DNA from: Aestuariivivens sediminicola
GTDB taxonomy: Bacteria > Bacteroidota > Bacteroidia > Flavobacteriales > Flavobacteriaceae
NCBI RefSeq assembly: GCF_022662015.1
Contig: NZ_JAKMCM010000002.1
Location: 124,001-188,000, forward strand
Length of the DNA stretch: 64,000 nucleotides
Direction: 5' to 3'
Under the pieces are notes generated by a model. The model was not told the DNA's origin. It worked only from the letters and a program-made list of their open reading frames with translations, and made no database searches. Within the stretch, counting starts at the first letter, position 1; each line of letters opens with the position of its first letter. Positions 46,701 through 54,401 of this stretch are shown in pieces. The position numbers and the translations under genes are program-made.

Positions 46701-47124
46701 TTTGTTTCCGCAGGATATTCTGGACAATTCTATTGTGAAAACCTGCAACATTTCAGAGACTGTTATTGCCATAAATAATGGAAATGGCCAATATAGGATT
46801 AAGGCCCTTCCGAATCGGGTACAATTTTCCTGTGTGTGCGATGTGATTTGTGAGGATGTGAATAACGATGGCAACCTGGATTTAATCATGGCCGGTAATA
46901 ATTTCGAATTTAAACCCCAGTTCTCGAGGTTAGATGCCAATTACGGTAGCGTTCTTTTAAATGATGGCAATTTCGAATTCAGTTGGCAGGATTATGACAC
47001 GAGTGGTTTTGTTATTGGAAATGAAGTAAAACATTTAAATAAGCTAAAAGATAAAAGCGGTAAAAAATATCTTATCGCGGCGGTAAACGATGATACGCCA
47101 AAGCTATTTGTGATTAATGAATAA
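43708..47124 (+). CDS. FG-GAP/VCBS repeat lipoprotein with ASPIC/UnbV domain (CRTAC1-like), copy 1
   Basis: A protein of up to 1138 residues. The lipobox is PIVSC; Cys41 from the first ATG is far in, so the ATG at 43765 (Cys22) is the better start. Many Ca-binding FG-GAP loops of the form D-x-[ND]-x-D-G-x-x-D (DINQDGYLDIY, DYDKDGDLDAY, DMDNDGLKDIF) form a first propeller at about 60-530. An ASPIC/UnbV domain (GIGSKVKLYVGD...TRGFQSSMDYTMTLGIGQ, about 550-640) follows, then more FG-GAP blades to the end. This is the architecture of CRTAC1-like proteins and suggests surface binding of glycan or protein. It overlaps the paralogue at 47117 by 8 bp. No enzymatic motif was seen. Confidence 0.88.
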   Translation: MMMSNRKTTNFRFSILSDVMVHWKLLNMLAVILLAFPIVSCESDKKKTSVSQEQNTTLFTLMAPDSTGIDFTNHIENQKDYNIFKYRNFYNGGGVAIGDINNDSLPDVFLTANMGRNKLYLNKGGFKFEDISASAGIEGNKPWSTGVVMVDINQDGYLDIYVCHAGNVNGDDQNNELYINNGDLTFTERAHEYNLDQSGFSVQAAFFDYDKDGDLDAYILNNSNIPVNTLGYAAQREKRAEDWENVPYIFRGMGDMLLRNDNGTFVDVSDASGIYGSLIGFGLGVAISDINKDSYPDIYVTNDFYERDYLYINNGDGTFSEDIKKWTGHMNLSAMGLDIADINNDGNTDVYVTDMLPENDIRLKAVMEFEGYNVFKLKQTKDFHQQYIQNSLQLNNGNNTFSEIANFSGVAATDWSWAALLFDMDNDGLKDIFVTNGINHDLTDLDFMDFFANDIIQNLALTGHKTAIDSIIDKMPVKPQANYAFKNLGDLTFNNLNAGWGFETPSMSNGAAYGDLDNDGDLDLVVNNVNMPSFVYRNNSEKQTENNYLKLRFKGNEPNNFGIGSKVKLYVGDHQIFQELQPTRGFQSSMDYTMTLGIGQAQSIDSLMVIWPNDQTQMLRSVNANQILTLEQKEAKEVHRPNTAFKGQTLLTELQNTTLLPHKENSYSDFDYEGLISKMLSQEGPALAVGDVNGDGNDDFYVGGAKGKAGVLYFNYGNGNIKISNQESFANDAKFEDTAAAFFDVDGDNDMDLMVGSGGNEVGEKKNYRPRLYINNGKGILKVSEQSIPTNQVNISVIAPTDFDNDGDLDVFVGSRSVVGTYGVNPNQLFLENDGQGNFTDVTQKRAYDLRNAGMVTDAIWVDTNSDGNKDLITVSEWDTPKIYINDGKRLQKLSSDLDHYSGMWNVIKAEDLDQDGDMDFILGNQGTNTLYKASKAHPMKLWINDFDDNGTIEQITTQFYNGKDYPVHMKKELTSQMVKLKKQNLKASEYASKALDDLFPQDILDNSIVKTCNISETVIAINNGNGQYRIKALPNRVQFSCVCDVICEDVNNDGNLDLIMAGNNFEFKPQFSRLDANYGSVLLNDGNFEFSWQDYDTSGFVIGNEVKHLNKLKDKSGKKYLIAAVNDDTPKLFVINE

Positions 47125-50100
47125 AACAGGTTTATGCATATTATCTCTATTCGTGATTATGAGCTGTCATAAAAAAGCAGAGCTCCTTTTTAATAATCCG
47201 ACGCCGGAAAACACAGGTGTCGATTTTGTAAATGAACTTACGGAAACAAAAGATCTGAGTATTCTGGATTACCTATATTTCTACAATGGTGGAGGTGTTG
47301 CCATTGGAGACATTAATAATGATGGATTGCCGGATATTTACCTCTCGGGAAATCAGGTTACGAACAAACTTTATCTAAACAAGGGGAATTTGACCTTCGA
47401 AGATATAACAGAAAAGGCAGGCGTGGCCGGAACCAGTACCTGGGATACTGGAGCGGTAATGGGAGATGTTAACGGCGATGGATTTTTAGATATTTACGTA
47501 TGTGCTGTCGTAGGAATTAACGGATTCTATGGTGCCAATGAGCTTTTTATAAATAATGGGGATACTACATTTACGGAAAAAGCCGCTGAATACGGATTGG
47601 ATTTTGAAAACTACAGTTCTACAGCAGCTTTCCTCGATTATGATTTGGATGGGGATTTGGATATGTATCTTTTAAACCATGCCATTCACACTCAGGAATC
47701 TTTTGGAAAATCCGATCAACGCTATAAACGCAATGATCAAACGGGAGATAAATTGTTAAGAAATGACAATAATGTCTTCGTTGATGTCAGTGAAAGTGCC
47801 GGGATCTTTGGAGGCGCCAATGGCTACGGATTGGGTATATCGGTGGCAGATTTCAATCAGGACGGCTATCCCGACATGTACATTGGTAATGATTTTCACG
47901 AAGATGACTACTATTATCTAAACAATGGAGACGGCACATTTTCTGAAAAGGCGAAAACCTATTTTGGTCATACCAGCCGTTTTTCAATGGGTAACGATTT
48001 CGCCGACATCAATCATGATGCCTTGCCGGATATGATATCCCTGGATATGCTGCCTGAGGATGAGACCGTATTGAAATCGTCGCAGGGCGATGAAGACATA
48101 CAAGTTCAGGAAATGAGAATAAAACAATTTGGTTATAACTATCAGTTTTCGAGAAACATGCTCTATGTTAACCAATCGGACGATCAGTTTTTGGAGACCG
48201 CATTACTAAGTGGTGTAGCGGCTACAGATTGGAGTTGGAGTGCGTTGTTTGCCGACTACAATCAGGATGGAGAGGAAGATTTGTTCATATCGAATGGCAT
48301 TCCAAAAAGACCAAATGATATGGATTTTATAAAGTTTGTATCCAGTGATAAGATTAAAAGTAAGATTGTAAACACCAAATTGGTCGATCAGGAAGCTTTG
48401 AGTTTAATGCCTTCAGGTAACACGCATAATTACATTTTTAAAGGGAATGGCGACTTGAGCTTTGAGGATAAATCCAATGAATGGATCAGCTTTGACACCT
48501 TGGTCTCAGGAGCGACTGCCATGGGGGATTTAGACAATGATGGCGATTTGGATTTAGTCGTGAATAATATCAACGATCATGCTGTGATTTATGAGAACAA
48601 TACCAATTCAAAATCGAATTATCTAAAATTAAAATTGAAGTTTAAGGCACCTAATGTATTTGGAATTGGTACTAAGGCCATTTCATACACGAACGGGAAG
48701 CTACAATATAAGGAACTGTATACAGTTAGGGGATTTCAGGCCTCCTCTGAACCCCTCATGCATTTTGGATATGGTCACCTGGAAAAAATTGATTCCTTAA
48801 AGATAATTTGGCCGGATAGAACCTGCCAGACCTATACCAATTTAGACGTGAATCAGACCCTTATCATAGAGCCGGATGAGGGGGCAATGGTTGATTGTTC
48901 AGGGGGTATGAACAAATCAGAACAGCTCTTCAAAAGAAGGGAAGATAATTTAGGGATTGATTTTGTGCATGAAGAAGATGACTATCTCGATTTTAATCGT
49001 CAGAAACTAATACCCTATAAACTCTCAGATAGGGGACCGGCCACAGCCTTGGGCGATTTAAACAATGATGGTCGTACGGACCTGTTCTTCGGAGGTTCAA
49101 AACACCGTAAATCACAGGTGTTTTTATCTGTTGATACCGCTTTTGTTGCGCATCACATTCCCGATATTGCCCGAGATTCAATCAAAGAGGACGTTGCTGC
49201 AGTAATTGCTGATTTTAACAATGACTCAAAAAATGATGTATTTATAGGCTCTGGAGGTGCCGACTTTTATGCCCAAATGAAGCCCTTGCTCGACAGTTAT
49301 TATGTGCAGAATGATTCCGGTTTTGTTGCACAACAACTTCCCGATTATTTTGAAAATGCCTCTGTGGTGAAACCTTTTGACTTCAATGGCGATGGTTACC
49401 TGGATCTGTTCGTTGGAGGGAATGTGGTTACAAACGATTTTGGTAAAATTCCAAATTCCTATATATTAGAAAATAAGGACGGTGTGTTCAGCTTGATGAA
49501 AAATGAAGCAATACAAAAGGCGGGTATGATAACGGATGCGCTATGGCATGATTTCGATAATGATGGGGCAACCGACTTAATAGTGGTTGGGGAATGGATG
49601 TCACCCAAATTTTTTAAAAGCAGTAATGGTGAATTTGTAGAAATCGACCGGTTGCCCCGTCCCTTAAACGGACTTTGGAGAACGATCATTGATTTTGATA
49701 TAGATCAGGATGGGGATACCGATTACCTTTTGGGGAATTGGGGGGCGAATTCAAAATTTCAAGCCTCCATTGAAGATCCAATGAAAATGTATTATGGCGA
49801 TTTCGATAGGAATGGAAGCACCGAAACCATTGTATGTACGGAAAAGAATGGAAACTATTTCCCGCTGCTGGGTATGGATGATTTGTCCGGGCAAATGGTC
49901 AGTTTGAAAAAGAAATTTGTCAATTACAAGGATTTTGCCGGAAAACCCATAGACGAGGTCATTGATAAAAAAGCCTTGAGGACAGCAGAACTCTTGGAAG
50001 TTCATGAATTACGATCAGGATATTTAAGAAACGATAAGAATACATTTCAGTTTGTGCCTTTTGAAAATGAGTTGCAGATTTCGCCACTGACCTGTTTTTT

Positions 50101-50365
50101 GAAGTATGATTTCGATGGTGACGGTCAGGATGAAGTCCTAACGGCTGGAAATTATTTTGGGGTAACACCCTTTCATGGAAGATTCGATTCTTTTCCAGGA
50201 GCGGTAATCAGAAGTGATACGGAATTCGTTTTAGGGAATAGATTAGGTCTCAATTTAAGCAATGCATCTGCGAGACAATTAAACATTATTAAATGTAACG
50301 AAAAGGCCTATTTGTTAGTGACCTTGAATGATGACAGGGCTCAGGTGTACCAAATATTGAATTAA
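47117..50365 (+). CDS. FG-GAP/VCBS repeat lipoprotein with ASPIC/UnbV domain (CRTAC1-like), copy 2
   Basis: A 1082-residue lipoprotein (lipobox VIMSC, Cys17), clearly paralogous to the preceding gene along its whole length. It shares FYNGGGVAIGDINNDGLPDIYL, ATDWSWSALFADYNQDGEEDLF, the ASPIC/UnbV segment GIGTKAISYTNGK...TVRGFQASSEPLMHFGYG, and the C-terminal blades (DFDNDGATDLIVVGEW). The two have diverged well beyond recent duplication. It starts inside the previous gene (8-bp overlap) and ends 4 bp before the haloperoxidase-like gene, so the three are translationally coupled. The likely site is the outer membrane or cell surface. The role is unknown; a glycan-binding helper to SusCD is one possibility. 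Confidence 0.88.
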   Translation: MNKTGLCILSLFVIMSCHKKAELLFNNPTPENTGVDFVNELTETKDLSILDYLYFYNGGGVAIGDINNDGLPDIYLSGNQVTNKLYLNKGNLTFEDITEKAGVAGTSTWDTGAVMGDVNGDGFLDIYVCAVVGINGFYGANELFINNGDTTFTEKAAEYGLDFENYSSTAAFLDYDLDGDLDMYLLNHAIHTQESFGKSDQRYKRNDQTGDKLLRNDNNVFVDVSESAGIFGGANGYGLGISVADFNQDGYPDMYIGNDFHEDDYYYLNNGDGTFSEKAKTYFGHTSRFSMGNDFADINHDALPDMISLDMLPEDETVLKSSQGDEDIQVQEMRIKQFGYNYQFSRNMLYVNQSDDQFLETALLSGVAATDWSWSALFADYNQDGEEDLFISNGIPKRPNDMDFIKFVSSDKIKSKIVNTKLVDQEALSLMPSGNTHNYIFKGNGDLSFEDKSNEWISFDTLVSGATAMGDLDNDGDLDLVVNNINDHAVIYENNTNSKSNYLKLKLKFKAPNVFGIGTKAISYTNGKLQYKELYTVRGFQASSEPLMHFGYGHLEKIDSLKIIWPDRTCQTYTNLDVNQTLIIEPDEGAMVDCSGGMNKSEQLFKRREDNLGIDFVHEEDDYLDFNRQKLIPYKLSDRGPATALGDLNNDGRTDLFFGGSKHRKSQVFLSVDTAFVAHHIPDIARDSIKEDVAAVIADFNNDSKNDVFIGSGGADFYAQMKPLLDSYYVQNDSGFVAQQLPDYFENASVVKPFDFNGDGYLDLFVGGNVVTNDFGKIPNSYILENKDGVFSLMKNEAIQKAGMITDALWHDFDNDGATDLIVVGEWMSPKFFKSSNGEFVEIDRLPRPLNGLWRTIIDFDIDQDGDTDYLLGNWGANSKFQASIEDPMKMYYGDFDRNGSTETIVCTEKNGNYFPLLGMDDLSGQMVSLKKKFVNYKDFAGKPIDEVIDKKALRTAELLEVHELRSGYLRNDKNTFQFVPFENELQISPLTCFLKYDFDGDGQDEVLTAGNYFGVTPFHGRFDSFPGAVIRSDTEFVLGNRLGLNLSNASARQLNIIKCNEKAYLLVTLNDDRAQVYQILN

Positions 50366-50369
50366 CTTT

Positions 50370-51710
50370 ATGATGATGAAGCGACATACACTTTTTATTT
50401 TATTAGCAACTTTAATGCTTTCGGTTTCATGTTCTAAAAAAGAAGAACAAATCGATATTACCACAAGTGATTTTCATGATGTCCTGGATGAAATTATTGA
50501 CATCATGGTACATGATATTTTTTCACCTCCCGTGGCCAGTCGCGTTTTTGCCTATCCGGATATTGCTGCTTACGAGATTATTGCGGAGAACAACAGTGCG
50601 TATAGTTCCCTGAGTGGACAAATTCAACATTTCGGAAAACTGCCGGAGATTCAAAAACCCGAAAATTTGAATTACAGGTTAGCCGCTCTCATGGCTTATT
50701 TGGATATGAGCAAGCGCCTTATTTTTTCCGAAGAGCCGCTACAGGTGTATCAGGATAGTCTCTATATGGTCTGGCAGGACAAAAACTCAAAACAATTTGA
50801 AGACTCAAAAGTTTATGCAGATCAGGTGGTCGATTTTATTGTGGAATGGATGAATAAGGATAATTATCTTCAGACAAGAACAATGCCGAAGTTCCGGGTG
50901 GCAACAGATGATGAAAGTCGTTGGCAACCAACACCGCCTGCCTACATGGATGGCCTTGAACCAAACTGGAATAAAATTCGTCCCTTCGTACTCGATTCGG
51001 CATCCCAGTTCAAACCTGTTCCTCCGCCTGAGTTCTCCATGGATGAAAACTCGAGGTTTTACAAAGAACTTAAGGAGGTATATGATATCACCAATACGAT
51101 GGTTGAAGTAGGCGATGAGGCAGAGGAGGTACAGATTGCTAAATTTTGGGATTGCAATCCTTATGTATCCGTGAATAGGGGGCACTTCATGTTTGCCACT
51201 AAAAAAATCACACCGGGTGCCCATTGGATTTTAATTACAAAAATAGCTAGCGAAAGCAGTAATGCCGATTTCGATAAGACCGTTTACGCACATACAAAGA
51301 CGGCTATAGCTATTGCTGATGCATTTATTAGCTGTTGGGATGAAAAATACAGAAGTAATCTCGTAAGACCGGAGACCCTGATAAATAAATATTTTGATGA
51401 TGAGTGGAAACCGACCTTGCAGACACCCCCATTTCCGGAATATACGAGCGGACACTCCGTTGTTTCCGGAGCGGCGGCAACAGTGCTCACCGATATATTT
51501 GGTGATGATTTTTACTTTTTAGACGACAGTGAATTAAGATATGGTCTACCGATTAGAACCTACCAATCTTTTAATCAGGCGGCTCAAGAGGCGGCAATTA
51601 GCAGGATGTATGGGGGGATTCATTACAGGGCTGCCGTAGAGGAAGGCATCGGTCAGGGAAAGCAGGTTGGAAAATTGGTTAACGATAAATTACGGTTTGT
51701 CAATATTTAA
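50370..51710 (+). CDS. Vanadium-dependent haloperoxidase/PAP2-type lipoprotein
   Basis: A 446-residue lipoprotein (lipobox SVSC, Cys21) with an all-helical PAP2/vanadium haloperoxidase fold. The anion-binding motif set is complete: Lys326-x6-Arg333-Pro, the Ser360-Gly-His362 motif in YTSGHSVVSG, and Arg412-x5-His418 in SRMYGGIHYRAA. These residues bind vanadate in haloperoxidases and phosphate in acid phosphatases, so sequence alone does not decide between halogenation and phosphatase activity. The usual Asp four residues after the last His is Ala here. It follows the two FG-GAP genes by 4 bp and precedes the GyrI-like gene by 5 bp, inside a sugar-utilisation run. Confidence 0.88.
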   Translation: MMMKRHTLFILLATLMLSVSCSKKEEQIDITTSDFHDVLDEIIDIMVHDIFSPPVASRVFAYPDIAAYEIIAENNSAYSSLSGQIQHFGKLPEIQKPENLNYRLAALMAYLDMSKRLIFSEEPLQVYQDSLYMVWQDKNSKQFEDSKVYADQVVDFIVEWMNKDNYLQTRTMPKFRVATDDESRWQPTPPAYMDGLEPNWNKIRPFVLDSASQFKPVPPPEFSMDENSRFYKELKEVYDITNTMVEVGDEAEEVQIAKFWDCNPYVSVNRGHFMFATKKITPGAHWILITKIASESSNADFDKTVYAHTKTAIAIADAFISCWDEKYRSNLVRPETLINKYFDDEWKPTLQTPPFPEYTSGHSVVSGAAATVLTDIFGDDFYFLDDSELRYGLPIRTYQSFNQAAQEAAISRMYGGIHYRAAVEEGIGQGKQVGKLVNDKLRFVNI

Positions 51711-51715
51711 TTAGG

Positions 51716-52630
51716 ATGTTGAGGTATTTGAAAATAGGAGGTATTGCGGTTTTGACCATAGCGGCTTTGTGGTATGTCTTTTTTAAACCTTATGACTACA
51801 GAATAAGCTTTAAAACAACCCAGGCATCTGGGATAATTTACCAAAGCCTTATGGGATGGAACAATTGGCAAACAGTGAATAAGGATATCGTAAAAACCTT
51901 TGATAAAATACCATTTTCAGAATTAAAACAGGAATTCATCCTTAATGATTCAATTTTCGACATCAGATGGAAAATAAAGAGGATTTCAGATTCAGTATGT
52001 CAGGTAAATGCGTATTGGTCGGATAGAAAAAATGGATTGATGCAAAGATTGATGGTGCCCTTTGTGAAAACTGATTTTGTCAACCGGAGTCTGAAGACCG
52101 TTAAGCGGATTCAAAGGGACCTGAATGACCTGCATGAGCGATACTATTCAGGCCATATAGAATTTGCAAAAATACCTGAACAGTTCTGTGCCTATATCAG
52201 TTTGGAATCCAAAATAGAAGAAAAGGCGAATCAAATGATGGCTAATAATGCTTATATATTGGGGTATTTGCAGGATAATAACATTGAAATTGTCGGACCT
52301 CCTTTTTTGGAGGTCACACAATGGAATGAAAAGGAGGGTTATTTAAAATTCAATTTTTGTTTTCCAGTGGATAGCAACCGGACATATAAGGAATATGAGG
52401 ACATCAAATTTAAGAAAACGGATGAAAAGTCAGCCCTTAGGATCAAATTCAATGGCAATTACAGAATTTCCGATTGTGCCTGGTTTAACCTTATCGATTA
52501 TGCCGAGAGGAATCATATAGACATCCATAAATTACCTACAGAGATATTTTATAACGATCCTCACAATGGTGGAGACGAGCTCGAATGGGAAGCCGAAATA
52601 TACATGCCAATTCAAACACATTATTTATGA
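51716..52630 (+). CDS. Membrane-anchored SRPBCC plus GyrI-like effector-binding protein
   Basis: A 304-residue protein with one N-terminal membrane helix (about 5-23, GIAVLTIAALWYVFF). Residues about 25-150 look like an SRPBCC (START-like) ligand-binding domain, with TTQASGIIYQSLMGWNNW at its start. Residues about 155-304 resemble the GyrI-like/AraC effector-binding fold, ending in the family-typical PTEIFYNDPHNGGDELEWEAEIYMPI. Both folds bind small hydrophobic or sugar-like molecules. It has no DNA-binding or catalytic motif. The gene lies between the haloperoxidase-like gene (5 bp) and the GH13 gene (ATGA overlap), so it belongs to the operon. The role is unknown. Confidence 0.75.
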   Translation: MLRYLKIGGIAVLTIAALWYVFFKPYDYRISFKTTQASGIIYQSLMGWNNWQTVNKDIVKTFDKIPFSELKQEFILNDSIFDIRWKIKRISDSVCQVNAYWSDRKNGLMQRLMVPFVKTDFVNRSLKTVKRIQRDLNDLHERYYSGHIEFAKIPEQFCAYISLESKIEEKANQMMANNAYILGYLQDNNIEIVGPPFLEVTQWNEKEGYLKFNFCFPVDSNRTYKEYEDIKFKKTDEKSALRIKFNGNYRISDCAWFNLIDYAERNHIDIHKLPTEIFYNDPHNGGDELEWEAEIYMPIQTHYL

Positions 52631-54387
52631 AATCAATACTTCCGACATTACTAATTATTATGATAATTATGAGTTGTACAAAGCAAAAAAAGACTCAGGA
52701 TCAAACTGATGTAACATCAGAGATAGCCAGGAACGATACGTTTAAAAAGTGGTGGAAGGAAGGCGTGCTCTATCAGATTTACCCTCAGAGTTTCAATGAT
52801 ACAGACGGTGACGGATTTGGCGATTTTAGGGGTGTTATTGAAAAACTGGATTATCTGGAGCGTTTGGGCATCACTATGGTATGGATGAATCCTTTTTTTG
52901 AATCCCCTCTGGTGGATAACGGTTATGATGTGAGCAACTACAAAGCCATACATCCGCGATATGGAACTATGGAGGATTTTCAGGAAATGATGGATGGTAT
53001 GCAAGCCCGTGGCATCAAGTTTGTTCTCGATGTGGTGGTAAACCACAGTAGTAATGAGCATGAGTGGTTTAAGCAGGCCTGCAGTTCAAGGGATAACAAA
53101 TACTACAATTACTATCATTGGTGGCCTGCTGAAAAAGGAAAGCCGCCACATCGGCATAGTCTTTTCGATCCTGAGGGGGGCTGGGATTACGTTGAATCGA
53201 ATAATTCGTATTACTTACACACCTTTGCAGAGGAACAGCCCGATTTAAACTGGGAAAACCCAAAAGTACGTCAGGAGGTATACGATATCATGAAATTCTG
53301 GGCTGAAAAAGGGGTGAATGGGTTTCGAATGGATGCCTTTCAATTTGTAAGTAAGGATACGACATTCCCTCAATTTCCCAAGGGCCATGAAAAGGATTTT
53401 GCCAAGTGGTACGGTATGGGGCCACACTTGCACGACTACTTAAAGGAAATGTATAAGGAAGTTATTGAGCCTTACAATGTGTTTGCCGTTGCCGAAGGAG
53501 CGGGAAGTACGTTTCAGGACGCGCACGACTTAGTTGATGCGGATCGAAATGAACTGCAGACGGCCTATCATTTCGATTATGTTGGCCTCTCGAGAACTCT
53601 TGAAGGCTATACCTTATCAGAGTTTAAGGAAGTATTTACCAAATGGGATAGGGAATTTGCCGAAGAAGGGTGGTTAGCCATATTCCTATCCAACCACGAT
53701 AACTCAAGATTGGTGAATAGATTTGGTAATCCCAGCCCGGAATTCAGAAGGGTATCGACACAAATGCTCAATACGTTTTTGCTCAGTATGAGAGGAACAC
53801 CATATACTTATTATGGTGACGAATTGGGCATGACCAATATCGACATGCCTAGCATTGAAGAATATGTCGATGTATCGGCAATCGGTGAATATGGCATGGC
53901 CAAAGCCAGAGGTGAAGACATGGAAGAGTTCATGAAAATGCTCAATTATAATTCTCGTGAAAATGCTCGTACCCCAATGCAGTGGGATGATTCAAAAAAT
54001 GCCGGATTTACCACTGGAATACCTTGGAAACGGGTAAATGACAATTATACCTCCATCAATGTTGCCGCTCAGGAAAAAGACCCGAACAGTGTATTGAACC
54101 ATTTTAAAAGGATGGTTAAACTTCGCAAGGATAATGAGGTGTTAGTGTATGGTGCCTATACGCTGTTGGATGAGGATAATGAAGAGGTATACAGTTTTAC
54201 ACGGACCCTTGACGATCAAAAGGTCCTGGTCCTTTTAAACTTTACAGACCATGAATCGGAGGTGACCTTACCATTAATTGAAAACACTGGCGAAATTCTA
54301 ATTAACAATTATGAGGACTTGGTAACCAAGGCAAATACGGTGAATTTAAAGCCGTATCAAGCTGTTATCATTTCTATAAATCATTAA
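52627..54387 (+). CDS. GH13 alpha-glucosidase lipoprotein (oligo-1,6-glucosidase/alpha-glucosidase type)
   Basis: A 586-residue protein if started at the ATG at 52627, which overlaps the previous stop as ATGA and gives a lipobox IMSC (Cys17). An earlier ATG at 52585 would bury the signal peptide. GH13 motifs: DVVVNHS, GFRMDAFQF (nucleophile Asp236), AVAEGAGS (acid/base Glu290), FLSNHDNSR (Asp358), and QPDLNW, typical of alpha-glucosidases. NYNSRENARTPMQWD places it near oligo-1,6-glucosidases. The residue after the nucleophile is Ala, where alpha-1,6-specific members have Val, so alpha-1,4 or sucrose-type bonds are more likely. It is an envelope enzyme acting with the GH97 14 bp downstream. 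Confidence 0.93.
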   Translation: MKSILPTLLIIMIIMSCTKQKKTQDQTDVTSEIARNDTFKKWWKEGVLYQIYPQSFNDTDGDGFGDFRGVIEKLDYLERLGITMVWMNPFFESPLVDNGYDVSNYKAIHPRYGTMEDFQEMMDGMQARGIKFVLDVVVNHSSNEHEWFKQACSSRDNKYYNYYHWWPAEKGKPPHRHSLFDPEGGWDYVESNNSYYLHTFAEEQPDLNWENPKVRQEVYDIMKFWAEKGVNGFRMDAFQFVSKDTTFPQFPKGHEKDFAKWYGMGPHLHDYLKEMYKEVIEPYNVFAVAEGAGSTFQDAHDLVDADRNELQTAYHFDYVGLSRTLEGYTLSEFKEVFTKWDREFAEEGWLAIFLSNHDNSRLVNRFGNPSPEFRRVSTQMLNTFLLSMRGTPYTYYGDELGMTNIDMPSIEEYVDVSAIGEYGMAKARGEDMEEFMKMLNYNSRENARTPMQWDDSKNAGFTTGIPWKRVNDNYTSINVAAQEKDPNSVLNHFKRMVKLRKDNEVLVYGAYTLLDEDNEEVYSFTRTLDDQKVLVLLNFTDHESEVTLPLIENTGEILINNYEDLVTKANTVNLKPYQAVIISINH

Positions 54388-54401
54388 AAAACACCAATAC
54401 T

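Noticed and set aside
52585..52626. Earlier ATG for the GH13 gene
   Set aside because: It would place 14 charged residues before the lipoprotein signal and overlap the upstream gene by 46 bp; the ATGA start at 52627 fits better.
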